Shown: positions 53,797 through 64,000 of the stretch, piece after piece
How positions within the stretch are numbered: the stretch's first letter is position 1
Layout of the letters: each line of letters begins with the position of its first letter
Origin: Pomphorhynchus laevis
Lineage: Eukaryota; Acanthocephala; Palaeacanthocephala; Echinorhynchida; Pomphorhynchidae
Direction: 5' to 3'
Length of the DNA stretch: 64,000 nt
Assembly: GCA_012934845.2 (NCBI GenBank)
Contig: WNNJ02002443.1
Coordinates: forward strand, 1 to 64,000
The notes under the pieces: model-generated
What the model was told of the DNA's origin: nothing
The model's database searches: none
Seen by the model: the letters and a program-made list of their open reading frames with translations, nothing else
Made by a program: the position numbers and the translations under genes

Positions 53797-56700
53797 ATTT
53801 ATTCAATAATATTGGTTCATCGAGATGGAGAAACTATTGATGCCTTCAGTATTAAATATAACTATCGACAGTCCTAATTCTCAAGAGGAGTGGATACACT
53901 GGAAGCGACGCCTTGACAGTTTTATTGCTCTAGAAATAGGATTCAATGACGAATCTAAGCTACCATTACTTGTCAATCTCATCTCGACGAAATTATTCGG
54001 ATTAATCAAAGCGTGTACTTCATATGAAGAGACTGTAAATATCTTGAATAGAGCATTCATAAAGCCTGTAAATATTCTATTCGCACGTTACCAATTTAAT
54101 GCTTGCCGACAAGAATCGGTAATGACTTTAGATCATTATCTCCGAATGCTTGGCGATTTCGCTATTCTATGCGATTTTCAACCGGTGGATGCTTCTTCAA
54201 ATCGTAATGCACATATTACAAATTCTTTTATTCAAGGACTTCACAATACTTACATTAGACAACGTCTCCTTGAATCTCGGGTAACTGATCTTGACGAACT
54301 AGTGACGATTGCCAAATCACTAGAAGAGCTCAACAACATGCCGCGATAATATCATCCGCAGAAACATAAAGTCTCGCATTTACTCAGGTCAGTCTGGTTG
54401 ATAAATCATGTGAAGATAATGAACAATTTGATACTCTCGCTGCACTAAAAACAAATAAACTAACACGCTTCTCTCAAAGTCAAAAACGTTGTATATTTTG
54501 TGGTGGATCGTACCATCTTCGATTAAAGTGTCCAGCTCGGAATTCAACTTGCCATTCATGTGGTAAAAGCGGTCATTTTGCAAACGTTTGTCGCTCTCGT
54601 GGTTTTAAGGAATACTCCGTCAACATCCGCTGCTCTATATTGCGCATCTCTATTCAACCAAAGTCAAACGTATCAGAAAGTTTTGATAGATAACAAATCG
54701 TTTCAATCACTTCTGGATACGGGGAGTTCAGACAATTTTATTGATGATGCGGTGGTATCTGACCTTCAAATAAAAACTTACTTGTGCAAACGTCAAGTCC
54801 ACATGGCGTCATCATCACAATCCGTGTTCGTTCATCGTCATTGCTACATTACTTTCAAATTTATGGATCGTACTTACAGGAATACACTCTTTCTCATGTT
54901 GTCTAATTTATGCGCATCCGTAATATTAGGACATAAATTTTTTCTCATTCACCGATATATTACTTTCAATTTCGCTGGTCCGAACCCTGGTTTATCTTTA
55001 GCATCTTTACAAACTGCTCCAGTCATGGATATTAAGCCGTTGACGTTATTCCCAGGTATCGACAAAACAATTCGTCCGATATGTACTAAATCACGTCGAC
55101 ATACACCGGAAAATTCTCGATTTATCAGGCAAGAAATCTTTAGACTCAACAAACAAGGAATTATTGAAAAGAGTAGATCACAATGGAGAGCTCAAGTTCT
55201 AGTGGTGGCAAACAACGGACGAAAGCCAAGAATGGTCGTAGATTACTCATGTACTATCAATCGTCACACGTTACTGGATGCATATCCTATTCCAAGAATC
55301 GACTCCATGATCTCCGATATTGCTTCATACTCGGTATATACAACCGTTGACCTATCCCAAGCTTATTACCAAATACCTTTGTTGAGTCAAGATGGTCCAT
55401 ACACTGCTTTTTAAGCAGATGGGAATTTATATCAGTACCGCAGAATCCCTTTTGGACTAACCAACGCTGTATGCGTTTTTCAGCGTATAATTAACCAGTT
55501 AATCAAGGATAAAAACTTAGCCGGTGTCTATGCCTACTTAGACGACATAATTATTTGCGGGCGAAGCTTTGAGGAACACGATGAACGGTATCAAAAATTT
55601 TGTGAAGTTGCAAAGAGAGTAAATCTTACGTTAGCCAAGGAGAAAACAAAATATCGCCAAAACATGTTGAATTTCTTGGGATATCAACTATCGAAAGGTA
55701 CTATTAAACCGGATCCCAATCGTGTCAAGCCACTTATCAATTTTCCGATTCCTACAGATAGAAAATCTATGCAGCGTCTAACGGGTCTCCTTGCATATTA
55801 TTCTAAATGGATACCTTCGTTTTCGCGAAAAATTAGACATTTGCTCGATTGTGATACATATCCGCCTTCAAGTGATGTTAACAAAGCTATTGATGACTTG
55901 AAGAATGAAATATCTGAGGCAACTCTAACAGCGTATATTTACGATCTTCCTTTGACCGTAGAGACTAATGCATCATATTCGTCGATAGGTGCCGTTCTGA
56001 GCCAAGCATCAAAGCCGATTGCGTTTTTTTCACAAACCCTACCAAAAACTGCGTTACATCAGTCCAGCATTGAAAAAGAGGCCCAGGCCATTGTAAATAG
56101 CATTCAATATTGGAAGCATTATTTACTTGGTAAACCGTTCACTATCATAACAGATCAACGCTCTGTTTCTTTCATGTTTAGTAGAGCTCATTCGAGCAAG
56201 ATCAAAAATGATAAAGTGGCTCGATGGCGACTTGAATTAGCTCCTTATCAATACGAAATTCAGTATCGTATGGGAAGTGAAAATAAGGCAGCCGACGCTA
56301 TGTCAAGAGTTACGCACATGAGTGCCCATACTGGATCATTGAACCAATTAGAACACATTCACAATACTCTTTGTCATCCTGGCATTACTAGAATGTTGCA
56401 TTTCGTTACACAGCATCGCTTGCCATATGATAAATCAGACGTTACGAAAGTTGTTAATAGTTGCCATATCTGTGCCGAACTGAAACCTCGCTTTTGTAAA
56501 CCTACCGTTAGCCACGTTACCAACGCCAATCAGACATTCGAGAGATTATGTGTAGATTTCAAAGGTCCGCTTGAATCCGTTACTAGAAACCGTTATCTAC
56601 TTTGCGTTGTCGATGAATTCTCCCGTTTTCCGTTTGCGATTCCTTGTAAAGACTGTTCATACCTGTCAGTAATTACTGCACTACGACAAATCATAAGTAT

Positions 56701-57481
56701 TTTTGGTAGTCCTGGTAGAATACACACGGATTAAGGATCATGTTTTCAATCTCGTGAGTTCAGTGATTTTCTATCATCTCAGGGCATAGCCTACAGTAGA
56801 AGTACACCTTACAACCCGCGCGGTAACGGTCAAGCCGAAAGATATGTCGGATTAATTTGGAAGACGATACAGTTAGAAACTAAATCAAGAAATCTGTCTT
56901 TAAAAAATTGGGAAACAGTTCTACCTAAAGTATTATCATCTATGCGATCTTTGCTATGTACTAGCACTGGGGAAACGCCACACGAACGTATGTTCAATTA
57001 TCCGCAAAACTCAAGGAACTCGTTTGTTTTATCGCCGTGGCTTCATAACGATCAAGTGTATTTACTGAAAGACGATAGGGCACCTAAAACTGAGTATACT
57101 TTCAGACCTGTTGAAGTACTACAATCAAATGGTAATTACGCTACTGTGCGAAATATACCCCAAGGTAATGAACATGACATATCAGTTAGAAAATTGGCTA
57201 AATACCCGTCTAATCCATCAATTGATGAAGACAGAAACTGCAGCCAAGTAGAATTAGAAAATTTGGCCCATGAAATCACAAACTTTTCGCCAATATGTTA
57301 TAAAGATTCATTATCAAAAGAGAAATATGAATTTTCCCAAGAATCAAGAGATAATTGTCATACTATGACACAAGAAGACGACAACGAAAACTTCATTGAG
57401 CCTGCTACAATTCCAAAACAAGAAGAGAGGACCAGAAGAAGACCGGTCTATCTTAATGATTACTTTTGCTGCCGGGGCGAA

Positions 57482-57580
57482 TGTTATGATATGAAATGAT
57501 CAGATTGTACCTTTTGTATAACTTTATTTATTTATAGATATTATTGAATAAAGCCGTTCTAACGTTGCTTATTTATTACA
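57482..57580 (+). repeat. 3' LTR, 99 bp
   Basis: Full-length match to the 5' LTR, followed directly by the second ATGAC of the target-site duplication (57581-57585). Confidence 0.92.
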
Positions 57581-58700
57581 ATGACTCCTAAGTTTTATAT
57601 CTGGATAGTTGTCGGATACACGATGGTAACCTTTTTGAACACTAGCACCACTACTGCACACTTCCATTCAGAAGGTATTTGTATGATATTCAAAGATGCA
57701 TGAAACAAGCTAGTGACTGAAGCCAAATGTTGACTTAATAATTTAAGTAGATACGGATGAATATTATCGTGGCCTGAAGGAGATGAAGACAAGAATTGTG
57801 ACGATAGACGGGTCACGTTCTTCTCGTTTATTATAATAGGAAAACTATAGCACAATGGAACTGATGCTCCCACAGCCATCGGCTACAGTACAACTAGCAG
57901 TGCATAGATTGAATGTATTTGCAAATTCATTAGCAATGTCTGATGGGGAATCGGGCGACTTTCCATTTAAGGATAACTTAGTAATTTCAAAATAAGAATG
58001 GTACTTTGACGAACATATGACTAAAAACATTTAGGAGAGCTACTTGAAGATTGCACAATTTGCCCCTTATACTCTACACCTTTCAGAACTTTGAGCCGTT
58101 TATATGCATTGCGAGCAAGTTTGAATTAAGCGATCAAATTACCTTTGTCCCGGCATTTTATGAACAAATCATTGCGTCTCTTTAAAGCATTCAAGAGACT
58201 ACTGTCAAACCATGTAGGTTTTCTACCAACATGTTTTCGAATTAATTTACGTGGAGCAAAATCAACAGATATCCGAATGAGTAAATCTCGAATGAAACGC
58301 TAACGTTCCTGGATATCAACATTCATCACAAAAAGTTGAGCGAAGACCCAAGCTGTAATAACGCATCCACATCAACATCAATATTCGAGATTAAGCTGTG
58401 AATATTGGTGGAGCGTACGAGAAACACTTTAAACCGTTGTTACTCGAGAACTGCAGATATCAAACAGCCGAAGATAATGAGATTGCTCTCGTCATAAGTG
58501 GACGCCAACGCACAAACGACCTTCTTCGGACATCTCGAAAATCACAAATTACAAAGTTCTCATCTCCCTAAAAATGTGACGATTTAACTCACTCATAGTT
58601 TCTCTAAGCATTTCTCTTTCCTGTATTGAATAATCGGGACGAATACGAACTAGATATCCACTCAACTTGTTAGAAACATGCTTCACGAATCGAGCCTGAT
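57581..58700 (-). mobile_element. CR1/Jockey-like LINE, 5' part (upstream of LTR insertion)
   Basis: The minus strand reads, from right to left, an ORF1 end (LSGYLVRIRPDYSIQEREML near 58630-58680; then NFVICDFRDVRRRSFVRW), a linker (KPTWFDSSLLNALKRRND and RNAYKRLKVLKGVEYKGQ) and the RT start SSSPSGHDNIHPYLLKLLSQ, then IPSEWKCAVVVLVFKK (57595-57879). An endonuclease is not visible between the ORF1 end and the linker, so an internal deletion is likely. Continues at 53697 beyond the LTR element. Confidence 0.8.
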
Positions 58701-59269
58701 ACTAACTTTTGAGGAAGCTACCAGTTGCGGAAACACTTGTCCAAATGCTGCAATTGATGCTAGTGCACTTAATTTAGTGGAATTTATAAGACTCATGAGG
58801 AGCATGAACATTTACATTTCCATCCATTCCAATCAGTTGATTTCTCTTCAGGCCGGTCATTTATGTCTACTGTGTGTTTCGCTTGTAAAATATAAAATTA
58901 AATATCAAAATATTTAATTCTATATAAAATAAAACTAATATCTGTATTATAATACATATATATATCTGTATTATCTGTATTATAATCTGTAATATTTGTA
59001 ATATTGTAAACAGTTATTTACAATTCAGAACTTATTGTTCCAAATTCATCATCTACGCACGAATTATCGCTTTTGGACAATTTTGAAATTTCCAGCATTT
59101 TGAATCTCATTTCGTGTTTCGCTTGTATATGACAGGGATTCGGATTTTTTGTAATCAGTTATTTAAAATCAGAAATTTTCACTCCTATTATATATTTATA
59201 TATAATATAAATATTTATATACAATAAATATGAATAATTTATATAATATAAATATATTATATTAATAAT
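58701..59269. other. AT-rich intergenic
   Basis: Nothing assigned. A repeated phrase (TTTCGTGTTTCGCTTGTA-like) occurs near 58875 and 59110, so a small duplication is possible. Confidence 0.35.
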
Positions 59270-59440
59270 ATAATAAATAATATAATAAATCATTTAAATA
59301 ATTTAATAGATACATATTTAAAACTAGGTTACTATAAAAATAAAATCAAAAAGAAAATAGTAAAATATATAAATCAACAAAATAATATTGAAAATAAATT
59401 TAAATTCATAAGAGAAAAATTTTTATAAATGGATAAAAAA
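59270..59440 (+). mobile_element. Penelope-like fragment, copy a
   Basis: The plus-strand frame NHLNNLIDTYLKLGYYKNKI followed by KKKIVKYINQQNN is shared with the cluster at 61.4-62.9 kb. It resembles the region after the YRK block of Penelope-like reverse transcriptases (…L..L..NGY…I). The evidence is short and AT-biased, so the family call is tentative. Confidence 0.4.
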
Positions 59441-59639
59441 TTTTTATTTTAAATTTCAATTTTTTTATTTTAACTTATTATATAAAAATTTTAAATTATC
59501 AAATATATATATATTCTTAGTGTAACTAAAATACGACATATTTTAATTTACTAGAAATATTTTTGTGTGACAATTCTTGCATCACAGATAATATTAAATA
59601 TTTCGAATATTTTATAAGTATAAATTTGATAAAGCCTCA

Positions 59640-61345
59640 GATTGCTCGTAGCCAGCGTATCCACGCAAGTAGAATCCCAAAGAAGGCAAATACCTTCGCG
59701 CTACGGAAAAACAGTGACACCGGCCGGACGGCGACCATCTAACCGTCACAGATTAGGTGGTTCCAGAATATTGGGAGCGTTTGTTGAGTTCAAAGCTCTG
59801 CTGAGAATTTGATTGAGTTCAGCATGACGTGGGAAGCGGCCTGCTGATCTCCTACAGGTAAGACATGTCGGTCTGTCGCGTCTACCATTACACCGCATCG
59901 GAATCGATGATGGGTACAAACAGAAAGACCGATTCTCAGGGAAATTGCAATTCTCACCGCCTCATCCCCTAACCGGGTTCCCAGGGCAGAAATTGGTAGC
60001 GCATTGAGCCAAGAACCTGACTCATGTGTTGAGACAGCGATCCATCTCGCCTTGGAGGCCTCATCCTGCAAACCTGAAGATATTCTACTGTGTATTCGCT
60101 TGATGAGGGGTAAATCCCAGACGGACTGCTTGATATCATTTTCAGGTGCTAAGATTTTCTCTGTTTTGGATAGCCATTCCTGTAGTCCAATACAATAGTG
60201 GGAGCTCAATCCCAAAAGGCACTCAACGTTGACACGGGAAGCACAATACGACGATAAAAAGGCAGGTAGGGCAACATCAATTGTGTTACGAATCCCGATA
60301 CCCCTATATAATACAGGAAGTGCGGCTTGCCGCCATGCTTCCTCTGTTAAGTGGCAGTTAAGAATGCTTGCAAGGTATCTCTTCAGAATAGAATCTAGCT
60401 TTTGCAGCTCATCAGGGTGTTCGAAAAATTGGGCTGAGCGTAGTTTGTAAAGGAGCTTGGGCATATATAAGCAATTTTTGAATAGGAACAATGCTCCGGG
60501 GCACCAAGCTCACATGAACGCTAACCAAGAAGCTCCTATTGCGGCAAGATTCTTTTTTACTTCCTCTGCACAATTAGCTGATAAAATACAGCTTCCTAAA
60601 AGACTTAGCTTGTCGATAGAAATAACATCTATCCCTGGGCAAATAAATTGAAATCGTTCGACAATCATCTGACGTTGTCCCTCATCATGGACATTCATTA
60701 GCAACAATTGGCGCTCTCGCGAATTTAAGTAGAGACCAAGTTTCAAAGAGTCATTAATTATTTGACTTATATCAGGCAACGCTTCAAATGTGTCACCCTC
60801 GATGGTTGTGTCATCCAACTACTAGGCGTTAAAGTGCGCCTTAAGTGAGTTGGCTAGTGGGTTGATTGATAGAGCAAAACCTATGGGCCCGAGGGGGTCT
60901 CTTTGTTGCAATCCTGACTCTGACCATATAATTTGGTCTTCATACACGAGTGGGGTTTTAGATCCGTAAGCCATGTAAAAGTATGGCAATACTTTAGATG
61001 CATGATTCTTCACGGCATCGAGTAGGGCTATGCGGCTGACAGTGTCGAAAGCATTTTTGAAGTCGCATTTTACCACAGTAAATGGCACTGAAGTGTTCTC
61101 AACGAACATTCTTAAGGAATGAACTATGGTTTCCGCGCCACAAGGAGTGCAGCAACCTAATTTAATTAGACGAAGATAACCACCGACCTTGTTTGCCACT
61201 CGTCTGGAGAGTACCTTCGCGGCAACGCGTCGAATGGTCGTGCCGATTGCAATGGAACGAACCTCACCTCCCTTTTTCTCCAGTGCACATAGGAATGCCG
61301 AGAATATGAGGTGGATAACTTCAGGGGATAACCTACCACCATATA
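59640..61345 (-). mobile_element. LINE with C-terminal PD-(D/E)XK-like region, copy 2
   Basis: One minus-strand frame runs from about 61345 to 59790: LIFSAFLCALEKKGGEVRSI, VKCDFKNAFDTVSRIALLDA, SGLQQRDPLGPIGFALSINP, then the catalytic block in which Trp-Tyr of WYLDD are two stops (60819-60824) before LDDTTIEG, then YRGIGIRNTIDVALPAFLSS, LGTRLGDEAVRIAISLRIGL and HRFRCGVMVDATDRHVLPVG. A third stop is at 60510-60512. After a frameshift near 59790, the region NILEPPNL, DGRRPAGVTVFP and LLWDSTCVDTLA continues to about 59640. 5'-truncated at 61345. The long otherwise open frame with few lesions suggests moderate age. Confidence 0.85.
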
Positions 61346-61419
61346 TATTTATTTATATATTATATAAAAAAATTATCTATCATCAAATATCATCAACTTA
61401 TTTTTTAAATAATTTTTAA

Positions 61420-62930
61420 AATACGAATTCCTTATAACACTAATATTAAAGATACAGCATGTGCATATCTAGATATGAAAATTAAATTAACATCAATTAA
61501 AACATTTAAATTAACAAGGAACATATTATTGCATAAGCATTCATACATACCAAATTGTATTACTATTATACATTAAATACTGAAATTTTAAGAATTGCTA
61601 TAATATGTAATGATATTGGCTTTTTTAACATTCACTTTTAACATTTTATAGATACATATTTTAATGATGCTTTCTTCAAAATCATTTAAATAATTTAATA
61701 GACATATATTCTAAATTAGGTTACTAATGTACATTTATTTTTTAAATTTATAAATTTTAAATATTTAAATTAATCATTTTTTATTGATCCTTATTTAAAA
61801 CTAGGCGTTTATAACCATAACATCAAACAGATTTGATTAATTGACCGGGGGACCTTGTTTTCTACTTAATATAACCTCAGTCAGAAATACTGAAACTATG
61901 AATTATTGATGCGGGATTATTATTATTTTTGCTTATTGTCAAATAAGTCTTATATGATTATTTAATTATTATTTATAATTATTTAAAATCATTTAAATAA
62001 TTTGATAGACATATATTCTAAATTAGTTTACTAATGTAGATTTATTTTTTAAATTTATAAATTTTAAATATTTAAATTAACTATTTTTTATTGATCCATA
62101 TTTAAAACTAAAACATATTAAAACTTTTAACATATTTAAAAGGAATATATTATCGCATAATCATTCATCCATACCATATAATATAAAATATAATACATTA
62201 AATAATGAAATTTTACGAATTGCAACGATTTGTAACGATATTGACTTTCAAAATCATATAAATTATATTTAACTCTAACAATTTTTATTCAATAAACGAA
62301 CAAATTTATCCAGAAAGCCTTATTCTTAATAAAACTAATATTGATGATAAAGAAGGTGTATATCTAGATATAAACATTAAATTAACATTAACTAAAACTA
62401 CTATTAATTTATATCGTAAAGATTATTTAAATTTACAAGAAACATATTTTTGCATGAGCATTCATCAATACTATATAATATAAAATATAATACATTAAAT
62501 AATGAAATTTTAAGAATTGCAACGATTTGTAACGATATTAGTTTTCTTTAAAATCATTTAAATAATTTAATAGATGCATATTTTAAACTAGGTTATTCTA
62601 AAATATCAGACAGAAAATCGTAAAATATATAAATCAACACAATAATATAAAGAATAAATTATATTATATTATATAAATAGATGCATATTTTGAAGTAGGT
62701 TACTATAAAAATTAAATCAAACAGAAACTAATAAAATATATATCAACACAAAATATATCTTAATGGAGAAGTAAATATCAACAAAATATTATTAAAATAT
62801 TAAATTTACAATATATAAACCAACAAAATATTATAAAAAATAATGTTAAACTCATAAGAGGAATATGTTTATGGATGAATAATAAATAATATACTTTATT
62901 AAATATAATCAAATTACACTAGAGGAAATA
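61420..62930 (+). mobile_element. Cluster of Penelope-like fragments
   Basis: At least four related pieces (about 61430-61740, 61960-62270, 62330-62660 and 62680-62890). They share YLDINIKLTLTKTTINLYRK-type and NTLNNEILRIATICNDI-type translations, then NHLNNLIDAYFKLGY. The order 'FLDxxI…LYRK…RI..IC…L..L…GY' is that of the C-terminal part of Penelope-like RTs. The pieces are diverged, very AT-rich and in the same orientation, so the cluster may be repeated insertion or duplication of one piece. Confidence 0.45.
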
Positions 62931-63542
62931 CGACGTTAGCGCGTACTTGAACCCGCTGCCATGTTGGGTTGATGAATATAGACTGAAACCTTATGCCACA
63001 GCAGTTTCTTCTGACGACCAATAATGCTTATTCTGATACATTGCGTATAATTTAGCTGATCATAATTGATAAAGCACAACATGTCGCCAAGGGAATTGGT
63101 GAATAGAAATGGTCACGTATAGTTCTTTTAAGAAACTTTTCGTTTTAGTATATATATGAAGTTTAATAAAAAGAAATAGCTATGGAAATTCATAAGATTA
63201 TCATAGTTCGTATTAGCTATCGAAAAACGAAATTACTACATTCAATATTTCTATTTGGATATATCTATATTAGGAAATAACAACCCATTTGCGCGTCCAA
63301 AATGCACTTACTTTTATTGATAGAGAAACTCAACAGCTTCAAGCGCAGTATATTTTCTCTCTCAGACTAAAATGTGTCTCTCTCAGACATGTTTGTCTCG
63401 ATATTAAAATTTCGGTAATTTGAAAAATGGTCATTTTGATCGTTATGTGTGGTAACAAAAAATTCAATGTGATTCGGATTTTGACATGCAAGTAATTAAT
63501 TACCATTTTTATTTCGCCCTAGCATTTGTTAATAAAAATAAT
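62931..63542. other. Intergenic, with repeat block related to 9575-9710
   Basis: 62931-63040 shares 'ATGCTTATTCTGATACAT' and preceding phrases with 4920-5000 and 9630-9720. The rest shows no gene. Confidence 0.45.
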
Positions 63543-63576
63543 AGTAACCATATAACCCCGACGCGAAAGAATGACG

Positions 63577-63660
63577 AATGCCGTTTCGTCATCACAATGA
63601 CTCATCAGTGCCAGATCCCTCCCACTACTGGATGCAGAGGAGGACTAGCAGACGACAATC
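63577..63660 (-). ncRNA. Type III hammerhead ribozyme, complete motif
   Basis: Minus strand: GTC (63651-63653), helix I TGCTAG with CTGGCA (6 bp with one G-U), then CCTCC/GGAGG, CTGATGA, helix II GTCAT-TGTG-ATGAC, GAAA, helix III A-CGGCA with TGTCG-T (6 bp with one G-U). All core bases fit the consensus, so this copy should be able to cleave. Confidence 0.82.
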
Positions 63661-63879
63661 AACGAATGAATAAAGTGCATGATCTACTAGAAAATCTCTT
63701 GTAACATCATCTAGAGTGCTGAATTAGCACTACAGCTTCACCAAATTGGATCATTAGCAAAAGCACTGGCAAATGCCAGCGCAAGGTATCTTAATATCGG
63801 TTTACTTCTAATCTCAAATGATGATACCACCCCGCGTAAATTTTTAGTAATCATATAAGCCCGACGCGAAAGAATAACG

Positions 63880-63963
63880 AATGCCATTTCGTCATTACTA
63901 TGACTCATCAGTGCAAGTTTCCTCCCACTACTGGATGCAGAGGAGGACTAGCAGACGACAATC
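63880..63963 (-). ncRNA. Type III hammerhead ribozyme, slightly diverged
   Basis: Minus strand: GTC (63954-63956), helix I TGCTAG with CTTGCA (one U-U mismatch), CTGATGA, helix II GTCAT-AGTA-ATGAC, GAAA, helix III A-TGGCA with TGTCG-T. The C-to-T change in helix III turns a C-G into a U-G pair, keeping the helix. The core is intact. Confidence 0.75.
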
Positions 63964-64000
63964 AACGAATGAATCAAGTGCATGATCTACTAGAAAATCT

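Larger units (their letters stand above)
53698..57580 (+). mobile_element. Ty3/gypsy-like LTR retrotransposon, structurally complete, broken
   Basis: Two 99-bp LTRs (53698-53796 and 57482-57580), each starting TG and ending CA, differ at about one base, and a 5-bp ATGAC duplication flanks the element. Parts in order, approximate: gag-like 53.8-54.4 kb, zinc knuckle about 54.5-54.6, protease 54.7-54.9, RT 55.1-55.8, RNase H 55.9-56.3, integrase 56.4-57.1 and a C-terminal tail to 57.5. The domain order (RT, RNase H, then integrase) is that of Ty3/gypsy. Near-identical LTRs imply a young insertion, yet the coding part looks broken, with about three or four interruptions. No envelope-like frame is seen. 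The element is unusually short because its LTRs are so small. Confidence 0.92.
63543..64000 (-). repeat. Hammerhead satellite array, 303-bp period, runs off the window
   Basis: At least 1.5 tandem units: AGTAACCATATAA at 63543 recurs as AGTAATCATATAA at 63846, 303 bp apart, and the predicted ribozyme cleavage sites (63650/63651 and 63953/63954 on the minus strand) are also 303 bp apart. The unit is the same as at 34.16 kb. No protein frame. It is compatible with a satellite or an animal retrozyme-like element whose transcripts self-cleave into 303-base monomers. Confidence 0.85.

Noticed and set aside
63577-63660. Type I reading of the satellite hammerhead with a 3-bp stem III (ACG/CGT) and GTC just after it
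   Set aside because: Helix I could not be formed in that reading, whereas the type III reading pairs all three helices in every copy.

Overview
This is an AT-rich, repeat-laden stretch of an animal nuclear genome, probably an invertebrate. The evidence is single-copy eukaryotic genes with spliceosomal introns, many kinds of non-LTR retrotransposon, one Ty3/gypsy-type LTR element, tRNA-derived SINEs, hammerhead-ribozyme satellites and a nuclear copy of mitochondrial COX1. I cannot name the species. Coding sequence of real host genes fills only a few per cent of the window.

Host genes, left to right: an orphan 135-bp phase-0 exon (1279-1413, +); the last two exons of a NUDT9-like ADP-ribose hydrolase domain (4043-5603, +); U1 snRNP protein C (10888-11421, -); a two-exon NudC gene (14279-16804, -); and a single-exon OTU-family cysteine protease with a long Asn/Gln-rich N-terminus (44852-46102, +). 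A 103-codon frame at 44095-44406 (-) is only a possible gene.

Mobile DNA dominates the rest. At 17-30 kb lie Rex1-like and CR1-like LINE copies, with one family-A LINE nested in a CR1 copy and a young 5'-truncated family-A copy with an open 408-codon RT frame. At 31-33 kb and 59-61 kb lie two copies of a LINE whose C-terminus carries a PD-(D/E)XK-like region. At 37.9-43.9 kb two I/R1-like LINEs stand head to head. At 48.6-52.1 kb is a nearly full-length family-A LINE. At 53.7-57.6 kb a compact Ty3/gypsy-like element with 99-bp LTRs and an ATGAC target-site duplication sits inside another LINE. Penelope-like fragments cluster at 59-63 kb.

The most interesting material is RNA-like. First, a 303-bp-period tandem satellite (34.16-34.52 kb, 63.54-64.00 kb, with a 310-bp variant at 12.27-12.74 kb) encodes a recognisable type III hammerhead ribozyme, with helix pairing kept by wobble and compensating changes. 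Second, two unrelated-looking places, a locus at 8707-8780 and a tRNA-derived SINE (27679-27753, degenerate copy at 1621-1695), carry all three hammerhead boxes and all three complementary helices. Here the strand order (GAAA strand, then CTGATGA strand, then GTC strand) is not a circular permutation of any known hammerhead topology. It could close only in trans, as a domain-swapped dimer or in a multimer. I regard this as the candidate undescribed system.

Next to it, 5.8-8.6 kb holds an 18-bp-like minisatellite, about 1.2 kb of a 16-bp satellite built from palindromic cores, and the decayed COX1 insertion.
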